A DNA stretch of 64,000 nucleotides, from contig JANHCV010000007.1 in assembly GCA_025594325.1 (NCBI GenBank), forward strand, positions 806,001-870,000. The letters run 5' to 3'. This stretch comes from Blastocladiella emersonii ATCC 22665. Taxonomy: Eukaryota > Blastocladiomycota > Blastocladiomycetes > Blastocladiales > Blastocladiaceae. Both the position numbers and the translations under genes were made by a program. Shown here one piece after another: positions 52,354 through 63,939 of this stretch. Positions within the stretch are counted from its first letter, which is position 1. Each line of letters starts with the position of its first letter. Below the pieces are notes generated by a model. The model was not told the origin of the DNA. It saw nothing but the letters and a program-made list of their open reading frames with translations, and made no database searches.

Positions 52354-55300
52354 TTATGGCGCGCTGCACTTGTAAATGACCACGCCGCCGCCGAGATTCG
52401 CCTGTGCTGGTGCGCACGCGCACGTCACGTCCGGGTCGTCGCCGGCGCTCTCGAGCCAGCAGGCCCCGGGCACGCCCCACTGGACCAGCGTGTCGAGCGT
52501 GGTCGCCGCGTCGGTTGCTGTCGGAGTGTGGACGACCGTGATCCGCTTGTTGGTGCGCTGCTGCTTGAGCAGCGTCTCGAGCGCGGACAGGTCGGCCACC
52601 GCGACGAACGTGGACCGCGGGAGGTGTGAGCCTGTTGGGCGGGTGCCCGGTCTACAGAGTCATGGTGAGCACAAGAGAGTCGGGAGCAGAAGGGGAAAGC
52701 GTACTTGAACCGCACGTCCAGCGTGCGCACGTCGCCGCGGAGCGCCGGGTAGTCGGCCATGTCGAACGGCAGGATGGCGGGCACCTTGTCGGCGTCGAAA
52801 TCGAACGCGTGGTCCGTGGCCGGCGGGATCGCGTCGGCGGCCGCGACCGCCGCCGTCAGGACGCCCGCAAAGTCGACGTGCGGGAACTCGGACAGGAGGT
52901 GGAGCGCCTCGTCGAACGAGTTCGCGGCGATGAGCCCAGGCCGGACCGCGGGCGACGCCAGGACGTCCGTCATCAGCAGGTACCGGAACGCGTGCTGCTT
53001 GGTGCGCGTGAGGAGGTGGTCCCAGACGCGGTACGTCGTGGGCAGGGCGAGGACGTGCGCGAACAGCGTGAGGACCCACGACATGGCGAACAGGTCGAAC
53101 GTCACGCCGATCCGGTCGAGGTGCGCGGCGAGCTCCGGGTCCGTGAACCGCAGCGCGAGCGTCAGCAGCGACCAGAACTCGTGCAGCGGGACCGCGTTGT
53201 CGGTCCCCAGAAACCGCGCCAGGTACCGCGCGACGAACGCGTCGAGGCACGCGTACGCGACGGGCAGGTCGCGCGGGCTCGGGAACAAAGTCAGGAACAC
53301 GGCGCATACCGAGTCGAAGCCCTGCCAGTATACCTTGTCCGGGTGCGCCGCGAGCCACGCGCGGATCAGACGCTTGAGCGCCGCGCGGCCCGTCGGCGAC
53401 GCGACCATCGGGTGGTACGAGTGGCATCGCACCGCGTCTGCATCCAGCTGCCGTTCCTGGACCGCGTACTCTTCAGCGGCGGCGGCGGCGGCTGCAGCGG
53501 CCGCAGCCTCGGCCCCATCAGCGGCCGTCGCCGACCCCGCCGACGCCGCGAGCGCGGTTCGCGCATCGGCCTGCGCCTCGAGCTGCTGGAACAGCCAGTG
53601 CACGTCGCCGTCGATCCCCAGGAGCGCGGCCCAGATATGCGGCCGCAAAAACGCGGGGATATCCCCGCGCGACTCGCGCACGAGGTCGTCGGCCGTCAGC
53701 GGGTACTGCAGCAGCAGGTCCGAGAACAGCTGGATGCGCAGGAACTGGTACCCGACGTTGCGCGCGCGCACCGACTCGGGCTGCGTCGCCATGCTTTCGA
53801 GAAGCGCGGCCGTTGCCGCGGCGGTCGCCGGCAGCGCGTCGCGCACGCGCGCGAAGTCGACGGGGAACGGGAAGTGGTGGTGTGGCGGCATCGACTTGCT
53901 GGGCGCGCGCGCGTGCAGGACGGAGGGGAGAGATAGGACCGGCGGGCGTTTCCCGAGCCCCGTCGCTTTTGCGAACTCGGCGTCCAGGTTGCCACCGCTC
54001 AGCAGCCACAGATGGAACAGGACGTGCAGGTTGGTCTGGTGGTCCGTCGACCCGAGCCCCGAGGTGGGCGGCGACGCAGCAGCGTCTGGCGTTGTTGCGA
54101 GGAACGGGTGCTGCGCGAGTTTGATGGCCGTGGGCCGCGCGCACGAGTCGACGGTCAGGCAGACGCCGAGAAAGTCGCGCCACAGGCGACCGCGCTCGTC
54201 CTCGACGTGGATCCGCTGGTCGAGCATGTCCGACACGACGCCCGGGTCGCGGATAAAGGCGGCGAGCTGGCTAAAGTAGTCCTTTGGATGCTGCAGGAGG
54301 AAGTGCTCGCCCGTGTACAGCTGGAAGAGGAGAAGCTGTAGGTACACGAGTCAGTACGGCTCGGCTAGTCGTGAGCGAAGAAGGCCGTACCCCGACAGCC
54401 CAGATGTCTGCCTAAACACACACGAAGGGTCAATAAGCGCTCAGAACCACGGGAGAGCAACAGCCGTACCTTGTAAGAGGGAAAGTGCGGCGTCCCCGCG
54501 AGCAGGACCTCGGGCGCCTGGACATTGTACGCCGTGACGGGCGTGGCGAGGTCGAGCCCGCCCTCGGTGATGTGGTGGATGCCGAAGTTGAACAGCTTGA
54601 GGTTGTCGTCGTCGTCGAGCTGCAGGTTGTTGAGCGAAAGGTTACGGTGCTGGATCCCGCTGGACTGCAGGTGCGCGAGGCCCGCGACGAGCTGGCGCGC
54701 CCACCGCTGCACGCGGGCGAGGTCTCGGATGCCGTGCCTACACGGGACGCGGTCAGGGACACGAGACGGTGGTCGTGGGTTGAGCGGGTGCCGCACCTTG
54801 CGCCATGGCTCTGTTTGGCGATCAGCATCAGCGACGAGAGCGTGCGTGGGTGCGACTCTTGCACGAGGTAGATCCAGCCTACCGAGCAGAGCGCGTGGCA
54901 GTGAGCCTCGGGCCCGCGGACACGAGCGCACGGGCGGACACGTACGCGACCCACCAAAACTGCCGCGCACGCAGTCAATGTACTGGCACAGCGACGGGTG
55001 CGCCCACGAGACGGCGCGGACCTCGGCGAACCTTGCGGCGACGCGCGAGAAGAGTTCGGGGAGGCTCTCGGACGGGATCGCGGCGTTTGCCGCCGACGCC
55101 GCCTCGGGCGCGGAGATCAGGCTGACCTCGGGCTCCGTGACCTGGTCGAGGTCGAGCGAGACAACGGCAGCCGTCGGGAACGTCTTGGGCTCGCAGTGCG
55201 GCGGCGAGAACGGGTTGCGGAGCGCGCGGCCAAAGAACGAGCCGTCGTCGAACCGCGGGCTGTCGTCGTCGACGTCGACGGGGCCCTCGCCCGTCAGGAA

Positions 55301-55444
55301 GGTGGCGATCGAGCTCTCGAAGCTCTCCTCGAACGACACGCTCAGGTCGCCGATGGCGAGGAATTCCTCCTCCTCGGAGCTGGCGCTCGGCAGTGGCGGC
55401 GGCGAGACGGCCGAGGGCGACGCGGGCGAGTGTGGCGGGTCCAT
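52354..55444 (-). CDS. TBCK: TBCK homologue: pseudokinase, TBC and rhodanese domains
   Basis: Six exons fit: 55444-54955, 54878-54797, 54737-54470, 54411-54391 (21 nt), 54335-52705 and 52651-52354. They give 929 residues. The kinase-like domain (about 120-300) shows QYIDC, GIQHRNLSLNNLQLDDDDN, LFNFGIHHI, NVQAPEVLLAGTPHF, and ADIWAVG-LLLFQLYTG across the micro-exon. HRN replaces HRD and NFG replaces DFG, so it should be inactive. The TBC domain (about 480-760) reads FLRPHIWAALLGIDGDVHW and KVYWQGFDSVCAVFL. It retains the Arg of VRCHSYH and the Gln of YWQG, so Rab-GAP activity is possible. A degenerate rhodanese module ends the protein. Human TBCK is part of the FERRY endosomal mRNA-transport complex. 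An in-frame ATG at 55606 is an alternative start. Confidence 0.92.
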
Positions 55445-55916
55445 GGCATCCCCGGCGGGGAAGGTTGCATGAGCTTTCAGGGTCGCGTGTGCGTTGCAAG
55501 GTCGGGGGTGAGGGGAGGGAGGGAGGGGAGGAGAAGAGCGATCGGCGACGCGTGGTCGCCTCGCGTCTCGCCTCAGCCGGCGCCGGATGGGCGTGGCAGC
55601 CCGCATCCGGATTGCTCCTCCCTCCCTCTCGTATACCTCTCAGGTCGCTAAAATCTGCTGTACTGGCTGTTTGGGACTTCGTTGGACCTCTCGAGGCTGT
55701 ATCCTCCAACAAGTCGACCCCGATCAGCCCACAGGAACACTCAACCCGCACGTGAGTGGCGCGGCGCGTCCGTGGTCATCAAGAAAAGCATGTACATGGG
55801 GAATAACGGCAAAGAAGAAGAGGCGGGTAAGGGTAGTAGTCGCGAGGGTGATCATGGGCGGTAGTGAGGAAGGAGGAGAGAGGGAGGTATGATCCAACAC
55901 GAACAACTCGACTCCG
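55445..55916. other. TBCK upstream region and 3' end of next gene
   Basis: This 472-bp stretch holds the TBCK promoter (with ACGCGT near 55549) and the 3' UTR of the anillin-like gene. No further gene is seen. Confidence 0.45.
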
Positions 55917-58900
55917 TCAGGCCTGCGCGCCCTCCGCCGCCGCCTCGAGCGCCATACGGACGAGGCTGTCTCCTGGCCACGCCTCGATACGGCGCTCGAG
56001 CAGGCTGCACCACTCGGCGGCCGCGGTCTCGGACTCGGCCGCGAACAGGACGCGCTCGTCGCCGCGGAACTTGAGCGCGATCACGTACGCCCGGCCCTCG
56101 AGCGTGTCGTCGCCGCGCGCAATCCCGACGCACTGCCCGAGGTCGATGGCCGCCGCCGGGTTGTCCTGCGGCACCAGCCGCCAGCCGATCACCGCAATGT
56201 GCCGGCGCCGCCAGAACGGCGAGTCGCCGCCGCGCTGGAACAGGTACCCGTCGCGCACCACCGCCGACACGGCCTGCTTCACGTGCGCCACGCCCTGCTG
56301 CGCGTCCGCCAGAGTGCGCCACGGGCCCGGCGGCGTCATCGCCGGCAGGAACATGGCCGCGAGCGTGATGGCGATCGGCGCGCGCTGCGCGGGGAGCGAC
56401 ACGGACTCGGCGTACACCTGACCAGCCGCCGCACGGAGGAGCTGCGGGACGTCGACGATGTGGCGCGCGAGCGTCTCCTCCTTGATGTCCTTGACGGGCT
56501 CCTCGCGCTTGCCGAAGATGCGGCCGCCGAACAGCCCCGTCTTGGCGGGCTGCCGGCGCTCGACGCGCAGCCGCACCTCGATCACGAGCTGGTCCGCGGG
56601 CGCGACCGCGATCGCCGCCTCGTCGTGGATCGTCACCTTGTCGCTGAGCACCAGGTACGGCCGGCTCGTGAACACGGGCGCGGTGATCCCGTTGCGCTGC
56701 ACGCACACCATGGCGTGGCTCATCTGCCGCTCCGACAGCACCCAGTCGAGCCCCGCGATCTGGCCCACCTTGAACAGCAGCGTGCCCGACTCGGACACGG
56801 ACGTCGCCCGCGCGCGCGCCGGGGATGGCGGTGCCGCGGCGGCAGCCGCTGCCTGCGCCTGCTGCACCTGCTGCTGAGTCGCCGTGGACGACGCGAGCGC
56901 GCCGACCGTCGCGGCCGTCACCGGCCCGGCGTCCGCCGCCGACCACGCGGGCTCGAACGTGACCGTCTTCTTGCCGCGCGGCGACGACGGCCGCGCAAAC
57001 GACGCGCTCGTGGCGTTGGTCGCGACCGAGGCCGTGCGCGTCATAGCGAGACCGCGCGATGGCCACGCCTCGACCTCGCCCGCCGACGACGATGCGGCCG
57101 CACTCGGGGCGGGTGTTGGCAGGTCACCGGGCACCGGCGACGCGGCGCCGCCCGTCGACCGGCGCTTGATGCGCGGGATGGGGGCGCCGCCGAACCCGGT
57201 ATCCGCCTCGACGACGATCTCGCTCGCGGACCCGTGCGCCGGCATGGGCACGTGCGCGGGGAGCACCGCCATCGAGTGCAGCGACGCGTCCTCGTCCATG
57301 TCCATGTCCTCGGCGTGCGGGATCGACGACACCGACGCCATCGTGTGGTCCATGTCGATCATCGACACGGGCTCTGCGTGCGGCTTGGCGGGACTTGCGG
57401 CTGTTGGTCTCGCGGGAGGGGACCGCGGGCGCACGTTGACGGGCGACGCCGGGCGGTCCGTCAGGAACCCGTTGTCGAGCAGCTCGCCGAGACCGAGCGA
57501 CGCCTCGAGGTCGCCAAAGTCGAGCCCGCCGAGGCCCAGGTCGAGCGACGGGAGAGGCGGGAGGAGCTCCGTCGAGCTCGACGCGACGTGGTCGTGCTCG
57601 TGGTCGTCGGTCTCGGGCTCCTGCGGCTGCGGCTGCGGCGCCTCGGGCTCGGCCTGGATCTCCTCGGCGGCGACGGGCTCAGGCTCGGGGTCCACCACCT
57701 CGGCTTCTGCTGCTTGCGCTTCGACGGCCGCCGCCTCGTTCCACAGCGACGGGACGCCCTGGCACTCGACGCCCGAGTCGGCCTTGACCGCCTGCGGCTT
57801 GCTGCTGGGGCGCGCCGACCCGGACGCGTCGTGGCCCGAGTCCTGGTCGTGGTGCTGCTCCTCCACGTGCTCCTCCTCCTCTTCGACCTTCGCCTGATCG
57901 ACCACGACCGGCGCCGGCGCCGGGACCGCGGACCCAACGACCATGGATGCGGTCTCGACCTCCTTCTTGCGCACGGCGGGCGCACGCGCGCGGAGCACGG
58001 GCACGGGTTTCCCGTTGTTGGCGGCGACCGCGAACAGGTCGGCGAGCTTCTCGTTCGGGTTCTTGGGCAGGTCCGGGTTCTCGGCCGTCATGCGGGCAAA
58101 GTTGGCGCGGATCCGCGAGAAGTCGGTCGGCGCGCGGTCAATCGCCGGCTCGCCGCGCGAACCCGGGCTGTCGTCGTGCGAACGCAGCGACGAGCACGAT
58201 GGGTGGCTGCCGAGAGTTGAGGACGCGCGGCCGCCGAGCGAGCACGACGACTCGGCCGACTTGAGCTTCGACGGGCGTACCAGGCCCTCGGCATTGTCGG
58301 CGGGCCGGCGCGCCCACTCGGGGACCGACTCGGCCGGCGTGGAAGTCGTCGTGGTGGTCGGTGGCTCGGGGCTCTTGGCGAAGGCGCGCTTGGTGATCGA
58401 GTCGGACCGCGCGTGGCCGAGCGGCGTCTTGGTAATCGAGTCGGACCGGCTGTGCGTGGGCGACTTGGTCATCGACTCGGACCGGCTGTGCGTCGGCGAA
58501 TTGGTAACCGAGTCCGAGCGGCCATGACTCGTCTTGGTGGGCGACGCGACGGGGGACTTGGACGCCGGGGACGCGGTCATCTTGACGGGCGAGGCGGACG
58601 CCGACGCGAGCGGCTTGAGGACCTCGGGCACCGTGGCCGTGACGACGGGCGCCTTGACCTCGTCGGGGACCGATCGCGTGGGCCCGATCTTGACGTTGAC
58701 CTCCCACTTGGGCTTGGGCGGCGGCGGCGGGGCCTCCTTGGGCGCGGGCGGCATCCACTTCTTGCCGGTCGTCGCGGGCGCCGGCTTGGGCTTGGACGCG
58801 TCGGCCTCGAGCTTGCGGAACGGGTTGCGCGTCACGAGCGACGACGTCTTCATGCCCGCCCAGTCGGGCGCCGACTCGTCGCCGTCCTTGGCGTCACCGC

Positions 58901-60001
58901 CGAGAACCTCGTCGAAGATGTCGAGACTCACGCCGACGATCCGGCGCCGGCTCGGTGGTGCAGCAGCCCCGGTGGCGGCCGCAGAGGCCGCGGACTTGGC
59001 GCTCGCGGCCGGCACCGTGTCGCGGCGGCGCAGGCTGATCTTGGGCAGGTCGTCGATCTCGAGCTCCTCGCGCGGCTTGAGGTACTTGCCCGTGAACACG
59101 ACGGGCGTGTCGACGACCGGCGCGTTGAGCGACGAGGACGAGGTGGCGACGAGCGACGACTTGGACTCGGCGGCGGCCGCGAGCGTCGCGACCGCGGGCG
59201 TGCTCTGGATCGAGATCGAGTCGACGGACCCGGCGCGGAGCGCGGCCGGCCCACTAGCGTCGCTCGCCGACTTGGCGTGCGAGGAGGCGGCGCGGCGCAG
59301 CGGCGCAGGCGACGGCTCGTCGGACGACTCGTCCTCGTCGAGCGACGAACTGCTGGCCTGCATGTTGAGGGCGATGCGGCGCTGCGGCGACTTGGGCAGG
59401 CTGGTGGTGAACTTGCGGAACACGTCGCGGGTCAGGTCGTCGGGCGCCACGTCGATGGGCGCGAACGCTAGGTTGTTCTGCAGGTGGTGCGGCACGCCGC
59501 GGTCCAGGATCGCCTGGATCACGTCGATCTCGCCCAGGAAACTCGCCACGTGCAGCGTCGTGTTGTTCTCGCCCCACCGCAGCCGCAGCTGGTCCACGGA
59601 CGAGGCCTACACGCGGTGATTAAGGGGTGAGTGAACCTTGGTCGGACCGGGCGCGAGCGATGGACGCGTACCTCGACGAGGTACATGATGAGCTCGCGTC
59701 GCGTCTGCGAGTCGGCAGCGGCCATGGACGACGACGTGCCCGACTCGGATCCCTCCTGCGAGTCGAGGTTGAAGAGCGCGACCTGGACGCCCGTCATGCC
59801 GCGCGTGTCGGTGCCGAGCAGGGCCTCGGCGATGTCGGCAAAGTCCGGATCGTACTTGGTCTCGTCGTGCCGCTGCGCGCCGAGAAGCCCGGGCCCGCCG
59901 GATACGAGCAGCGCCTTGACTTCATCGAGGCGGCCCGCCGCGACCGCAGAGAACCATGCCTCCTCGATCGCGGCGGTTGGTGGTGGTGGAGACGATGTCA
60001 T
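55917..60001 (-). CDS. Ankyrin-repeat plus Bud4/anillin-like PH protein
   Basis: Exons 60001-59672 and 59606-55917, with a GTACGC...TAG intron, give 1,339 residues. The N-terminus has ankyrin-type helices (AWFSAVAAGRLDEVKALLVS, TTLHVASFLGEIDVIQAILD). A disordered centre of about 850 residues includes repeated SDSxTKSPTHSRS units near 58350-58530. Near residue 1050 an anillin-homology segment begins (LLFKVGQIAGLDWVLSERQM, PYLVLSDKVTI). The C-terminal PH domain (about 1227-1320) reads DGYLFQRGGDSPFWRRRHIA and closes with AAAEWCSLLERRI. The GGDxxxWRRR signature is that of fungal Bud4/Mid2 proteins, which organise septins and the contractile ring at division. Ankyrin repeats are not part of the usual Bud4 architecture. 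Five ACGCGT boxes lie upstream. Confidence 0.78.
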
Positions 60002-60557
60002 GGGTATGGGGGTGGTGTGTGTGCGGGATGCAAGAGCGTGCAACCGCGCAAGTCTATGATAGGGTGTGGTGGTCGGTGGGCGGGAGTGCGCCGCTCGCTC
60101 GGCGAGGGGCTGACAGGTTGGCGGAGCAGGAGGGGGGAGACGCGTCGCCGTCGTGAGTGACGCGTCGCTGGCGCAGTCAGGCGGCGCGGGATGGAGAGGT
60201 CGATGCAGCCGCGATGGGGGGAGTGCCGAGAGCGCTGCGATCGTTGCTACGTGGCGAGGAGGCGGTTCGTGGGGTAAAAGACTTGCTTCGAGCCGGAGCG
60301 CGCTGCGAGACGAAGCGCGCGCGCAGCGAGGCGGGAGAGAGACGCGTCGCGCGGAAAATGTCTCCAAAGCGCGTCGGTCACGCGTCCGGCAGGTGACCCA
60401 CGACGCGTCTCGCATCGTGTCTCGCGTGTCTCGCATCTCGCACCGCCAAGTGACCCGAGTTTCGCCCGTCTCTGAGTTAGAAGTGACAAGACGTTGCGTA
60501 ATGCGCCGATATATGTGAACTGATCTTATAGTAACGAGGATACAAAAGGAGACAAAT
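60002..60557. promoter_or_regulatory. Upstream region with five ACGCGT (MCB) boxes
   Basis: ACGCGT occurs at 60140, 60160, 60342, 60380 and 60403, mostly within GACGCGTC. In yeasts this is the MluI cell-cycle box bound by the MBF factor in G1/S. The only start codon flanking this region is that of the Bud4/anillin-like gene; the right-hand neighbour ends here. The last 80 bp before 60558 are AT-rich and probably 3' UTR. Confidence 0.55.
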
Positions 60558-61840
60558 CTACAGCAGCAGTCGCGACGCGGACCGCGACTCGGGTAACGGT
60601 ACCTTGGTCGGGTCCGCCGCGTCCGCCGACGTGTCCTGCAGCGACGCTACCTTGGGCACCGCCGAAGACGACCCGTCCTTGCTGGCGACCGACGGCATGC
60701 TGCTCGACCTCGACGATAGCCCGCCGTCGCCGCGCGCGTGCCCGTTGTTGAGCTGGTTCGACGAGCCCGAGACGGCGACGTAGTTGCTGCTGCCCGCGCC
60801 GTTGAGCTTGGCCGCGGACCCGTTACTCGGGAGTCGGCTCGTGGACCCGACGAGAGCACGATGCGCGAGCACGCCGGAACCCGTCGGCCTAGTCGGATGA
60901 CCAGCGAGCTCGCCCGGCTGCCGCGGCTTGGCGGCGCGCGGGTTCCCGCCCGACGTTGGCCGAGAAGTGGGAGCCGATGGCGGCAGCGGGTACTCCTCGG
61001 GCGTCTTGGCGCGGGCCGCGGACGGCGCGTAGTTGAGGACCGCGAGCGAGCCCATAGATCCCGCGACCGACGCGGGCAGCGGGTATGTGGCCGGATCGAC
61101 GTCGGCTGGCGCAGCGGGCTCGGCCTCGTGCTCCGAAGCTGCGTCGTCCTCCGGAACGTACGCGGCACGGAGACGCGACGGGCCTCGGGGCGCCGCGGGA
61201 GCCGCCGCGCGCGAGTCGTTCAGCTGGACCGTCGACCCGGCGACCGAGTCGGGCAGCGGGACCATGGTCGCGTCGACCGAATCAGAGCGCTCAGACGCGA
61301 GCGCGGTCCGGCTCCCGCCAACGCCAGCGCGAGAACCGTGCACCGAAGACGAGCGAAGTCCAGTCGACGCGGCGCTACTGTCGGCAAACTCGTTGGCGTC
61401 GTCGTAGTAGCTCTCGGGATCGACGACGGCGGGCTTGACCGACCCGAGTGACTGCGACTTGGCGCGGGTCGAGAGCAGCGTCGTCGAAGCCGCGACCGAC
61501 GCCGGTAGCGGGAACATGGCGGGGTCGAACGTATCGTCGTCGGCCGCAAATTCCTCATCGTCGTAGAGGGTCTCTGGCTTGGTCGGTACAGGAGCTGGTG
61601 CGGCCGCGGGCTGAGCGGCGGTCTCGTTGAGCAGGTTCATGGAGCCGGCGACCGATGGCGGCAGCGGGATCAGGCTCGGGTACAGCGCGCCGCCGGCCTC
61701 ACGAGCTTCGCTACCGGTGCTTGCGGTCGCCGCAGCTGCCTCGCTCGGTGCGGGAGCCTGCGTCGCGGGCACGGGTGCTGGAGCAGGTTCAGCGAGAAGC
61801 GCCCTCGATCCGGCGACCGACGCCGGCAGCGGGAGCTGAC
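60558..61840 (-). repeat. Array of seven PLPxSVAGSxxLL-like motifs (coding)
   Basis: The copies read PLPASVAGSRALL, PLPPSVAGSMNLL, PLPASVAASTTLL, PLPDSVAGSTVQL, PLPASVAGSMGSL, PLPPSAPTSRPTS and PLPESRSASRLLL. They are spaced roughly 30-120 residues apart. An acidic residue or Tyr usually lies 3-6 residues before the motif (DPCQL, DPAMF, DATMV, DPATY). The last two are degenerate. Confidence 0.8.
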
Positions 61841-63939
61841 ACGGGTCGACCTCCTCCTCGGCCGCCGCCGCGTCGCTGGCCTCGAACCCGTCGTCGTCGT
61901 AAGCCGACGCCTCCTGGGCGACCGCCTGCTCGAGCGCAGCTGGCGCTGCATCTGCTGGCGCGGCTGCCGGCTCGACAATGTGCTCCGACGCGGTCGGGAT
62001 CGGCGCTTCAGGCGCGTGCTCCGGAGCGGGCTGATGCGGCTGCGAGTCGGCGGCGACCACGGCAGCGGTGACCACAGCGGCTGCTGCTACGGCGACCAGG
62101 GCCGAGGCGACGGCAAAGTCGGCGGCGGGTTGAGGCTCCTGCTCGGCCTTGGGCTCGGCCGGCGCTGTAGCCTGCTGCGCGACGGGCACGGGTTGCGGGG
62201 TGGACTCTTCGACGACGGCGGCGACGGGCTGCTGGTCCTGCGCCGCTTCGGCCGGGACAGGTGCGGCGGGCTCCTCGGCAGCGACTGGAGCCGGCACGTC
62301 GGCGGGTGCCGAGGCCTGCTCGGCTGGCACCGGACTTGGTTCGGTGGCCGTGGCGAGGGCGTTGGTTGACGCGGCCCGCTCGGCGAGCGCCGGCTCCGAC
62401 TTGGCGACGGCCACCGCCTGCTCCTGGAGCGCAGCGTCGGCGGCGAGAGCCGGCGCGGGCTGCGTCTCGGCCTTCTGCGCTGCAGGCTCCTGCTTCTGCT
62501 CGGCCACCGACTCTTGCGGCGCCGCCTTAGCCGGCTCAGCGAGCGCCTCGATCGACTTGGCCTTAGACGCCGAGTGATGAAGGGCCGACGAGGAGCCGAG
62601 CGCGGCCTTGGACGACGACTTGGAGCGGTTGAGCTGCTCGTTGCTCCGGGTGTGCAGGATCTTGGTGATGGCCGCCGGCACGTCGCCGCCGAGCGCCGCG
62701 ATCTGGTTGACGAGGACGCGCTCGGACGCCGTCAGCTTGTCGTACCCGTCGCACGTCGACGGGTCGACGGGTGCGGCGCGAGGGGCGGGCTCCTCGTGCT
62801 TCGGCGCGAGTGCAGGGGTCGGTTCGGGTCTATGGTAGCGAGGATGGTCAGCTCGAGTAATGGTGCGTGCCCACAAAGATAAGGCGTACCGAGACACCGG
62901 CGGGTCCGCGAGCTGCATCATGACCTGGTACTTGAACACGACGAGGTCCTGCTGTACGTGCGGCAGTCCCGTTGCGTACTTGAACACCATGTCAGCGGCC
63001 GCATCGCGGTCCGCGGCGTCGTGAAGCAGGTGCGCCGACCGGGCACGAAGCAGCGCTGCCTCGGCCAGCACAGCGCGTAGGGGCTGGCAGTCGGCGAGCA
63101 CGGCCGGCGGGTGCGACGACTCAATCTTGCGGCACAGCTCCGACGCGGCGCCGTGGGCCTGCGCGGCGTTGTTGCCGTCGAGGAGCGCCGGCGTCGCCTG
63201 CTCGAGGGCCTCGCGGTATCGCTGGATTCTACACTCAGAGTTTGACACGGTCAGATTCGCTCGAGCCGAAGGGAATAGTCACGAGCTCGTACTCATCAGC
63301 TGTCGGAGCAGGCACGGGCTGCGCAGGCGGCGGCGCTGCAAACGCTTCGCGTGGCACTGGTTCATGAACGGGAGCTGGCTCAGCCGCAGCGACCGGCGGC
63401 GTAGCCGGCTTCTCGATGGGCTGGACCCGCCGCGACGCCGACCCTGGCCGGGCCGAGTGCGGTTTCTCGTGGTGCACCGGCTCGGCCGGCTGCTGCTGCT
63501 GCTGGGCCGCGGCGGCGAGCTGAGCCGAAGACCCCGAGTCGAAATCGTCGGCGTAGTTGGCGTCCTCGGCCTCCTTTTCCTGCTGCTCCGGGATCGCCGG
63601 CGGCGACGCGGGCCGCGCGGCGGCGCCATCGTGACCGAGGTACCGCGTCGGCATGCCTGTCGGTACAATCCGGCGCGGCAGCGACTTGACGGGCGGGAGC
63701 AGCGAGCGCGTGTAATTGTCGACGATGACCGTGGCGCGGTCCGCGGTCCGGCCACGCGGCGGGCCCTGCGGCGGCATCGGCGAGGTCCCGCTCGCCTGGC
63801 GCACGACCACCTCGACCTCGCGGTCCAGGTCGCGCTGCTGCGCCTCGACCTCGAGCTGCATGTTGCGCTCGGCGCGGTCCATGGCCAGCTGCATGTACTG
63901 GAACTCGCGCTCGTCGACAATGTACCCGTCCTCGTCGAT
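60558..63939 (-). CDS. Large scaffold-like protein with PLPxSVAGS repeats (5' end outside window)
   Basis: Three exons are visible: 63939-63293, 63228-62890 and 62829-60558 (1,085 residues). A TAG acceptor at 63942-63940 shows that at least one more exon lies to the right. The visible N-terminus is a charged helix (EREFQYMQLAMDRAERNMQL). A Pro/Gln/Ala-rich part follows, then a helical module with tetratricopeptide-like helices (IQRYREALEQATPALLDG, AAADMVFKYATGLPHVQQDL). Next comes a 300-residue Ala/Pro/Glu-rich disordered stretch. From 61840 down, seven copies of a PLPxSVAGSxxLL-like motif lie in disordered sequence, the last at the C-terminus (KVPLPESRSASRLLL). No enzyme motif is seen. A cytoskeletal or scaffolding role is a guess. 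Confidence 0.65.
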
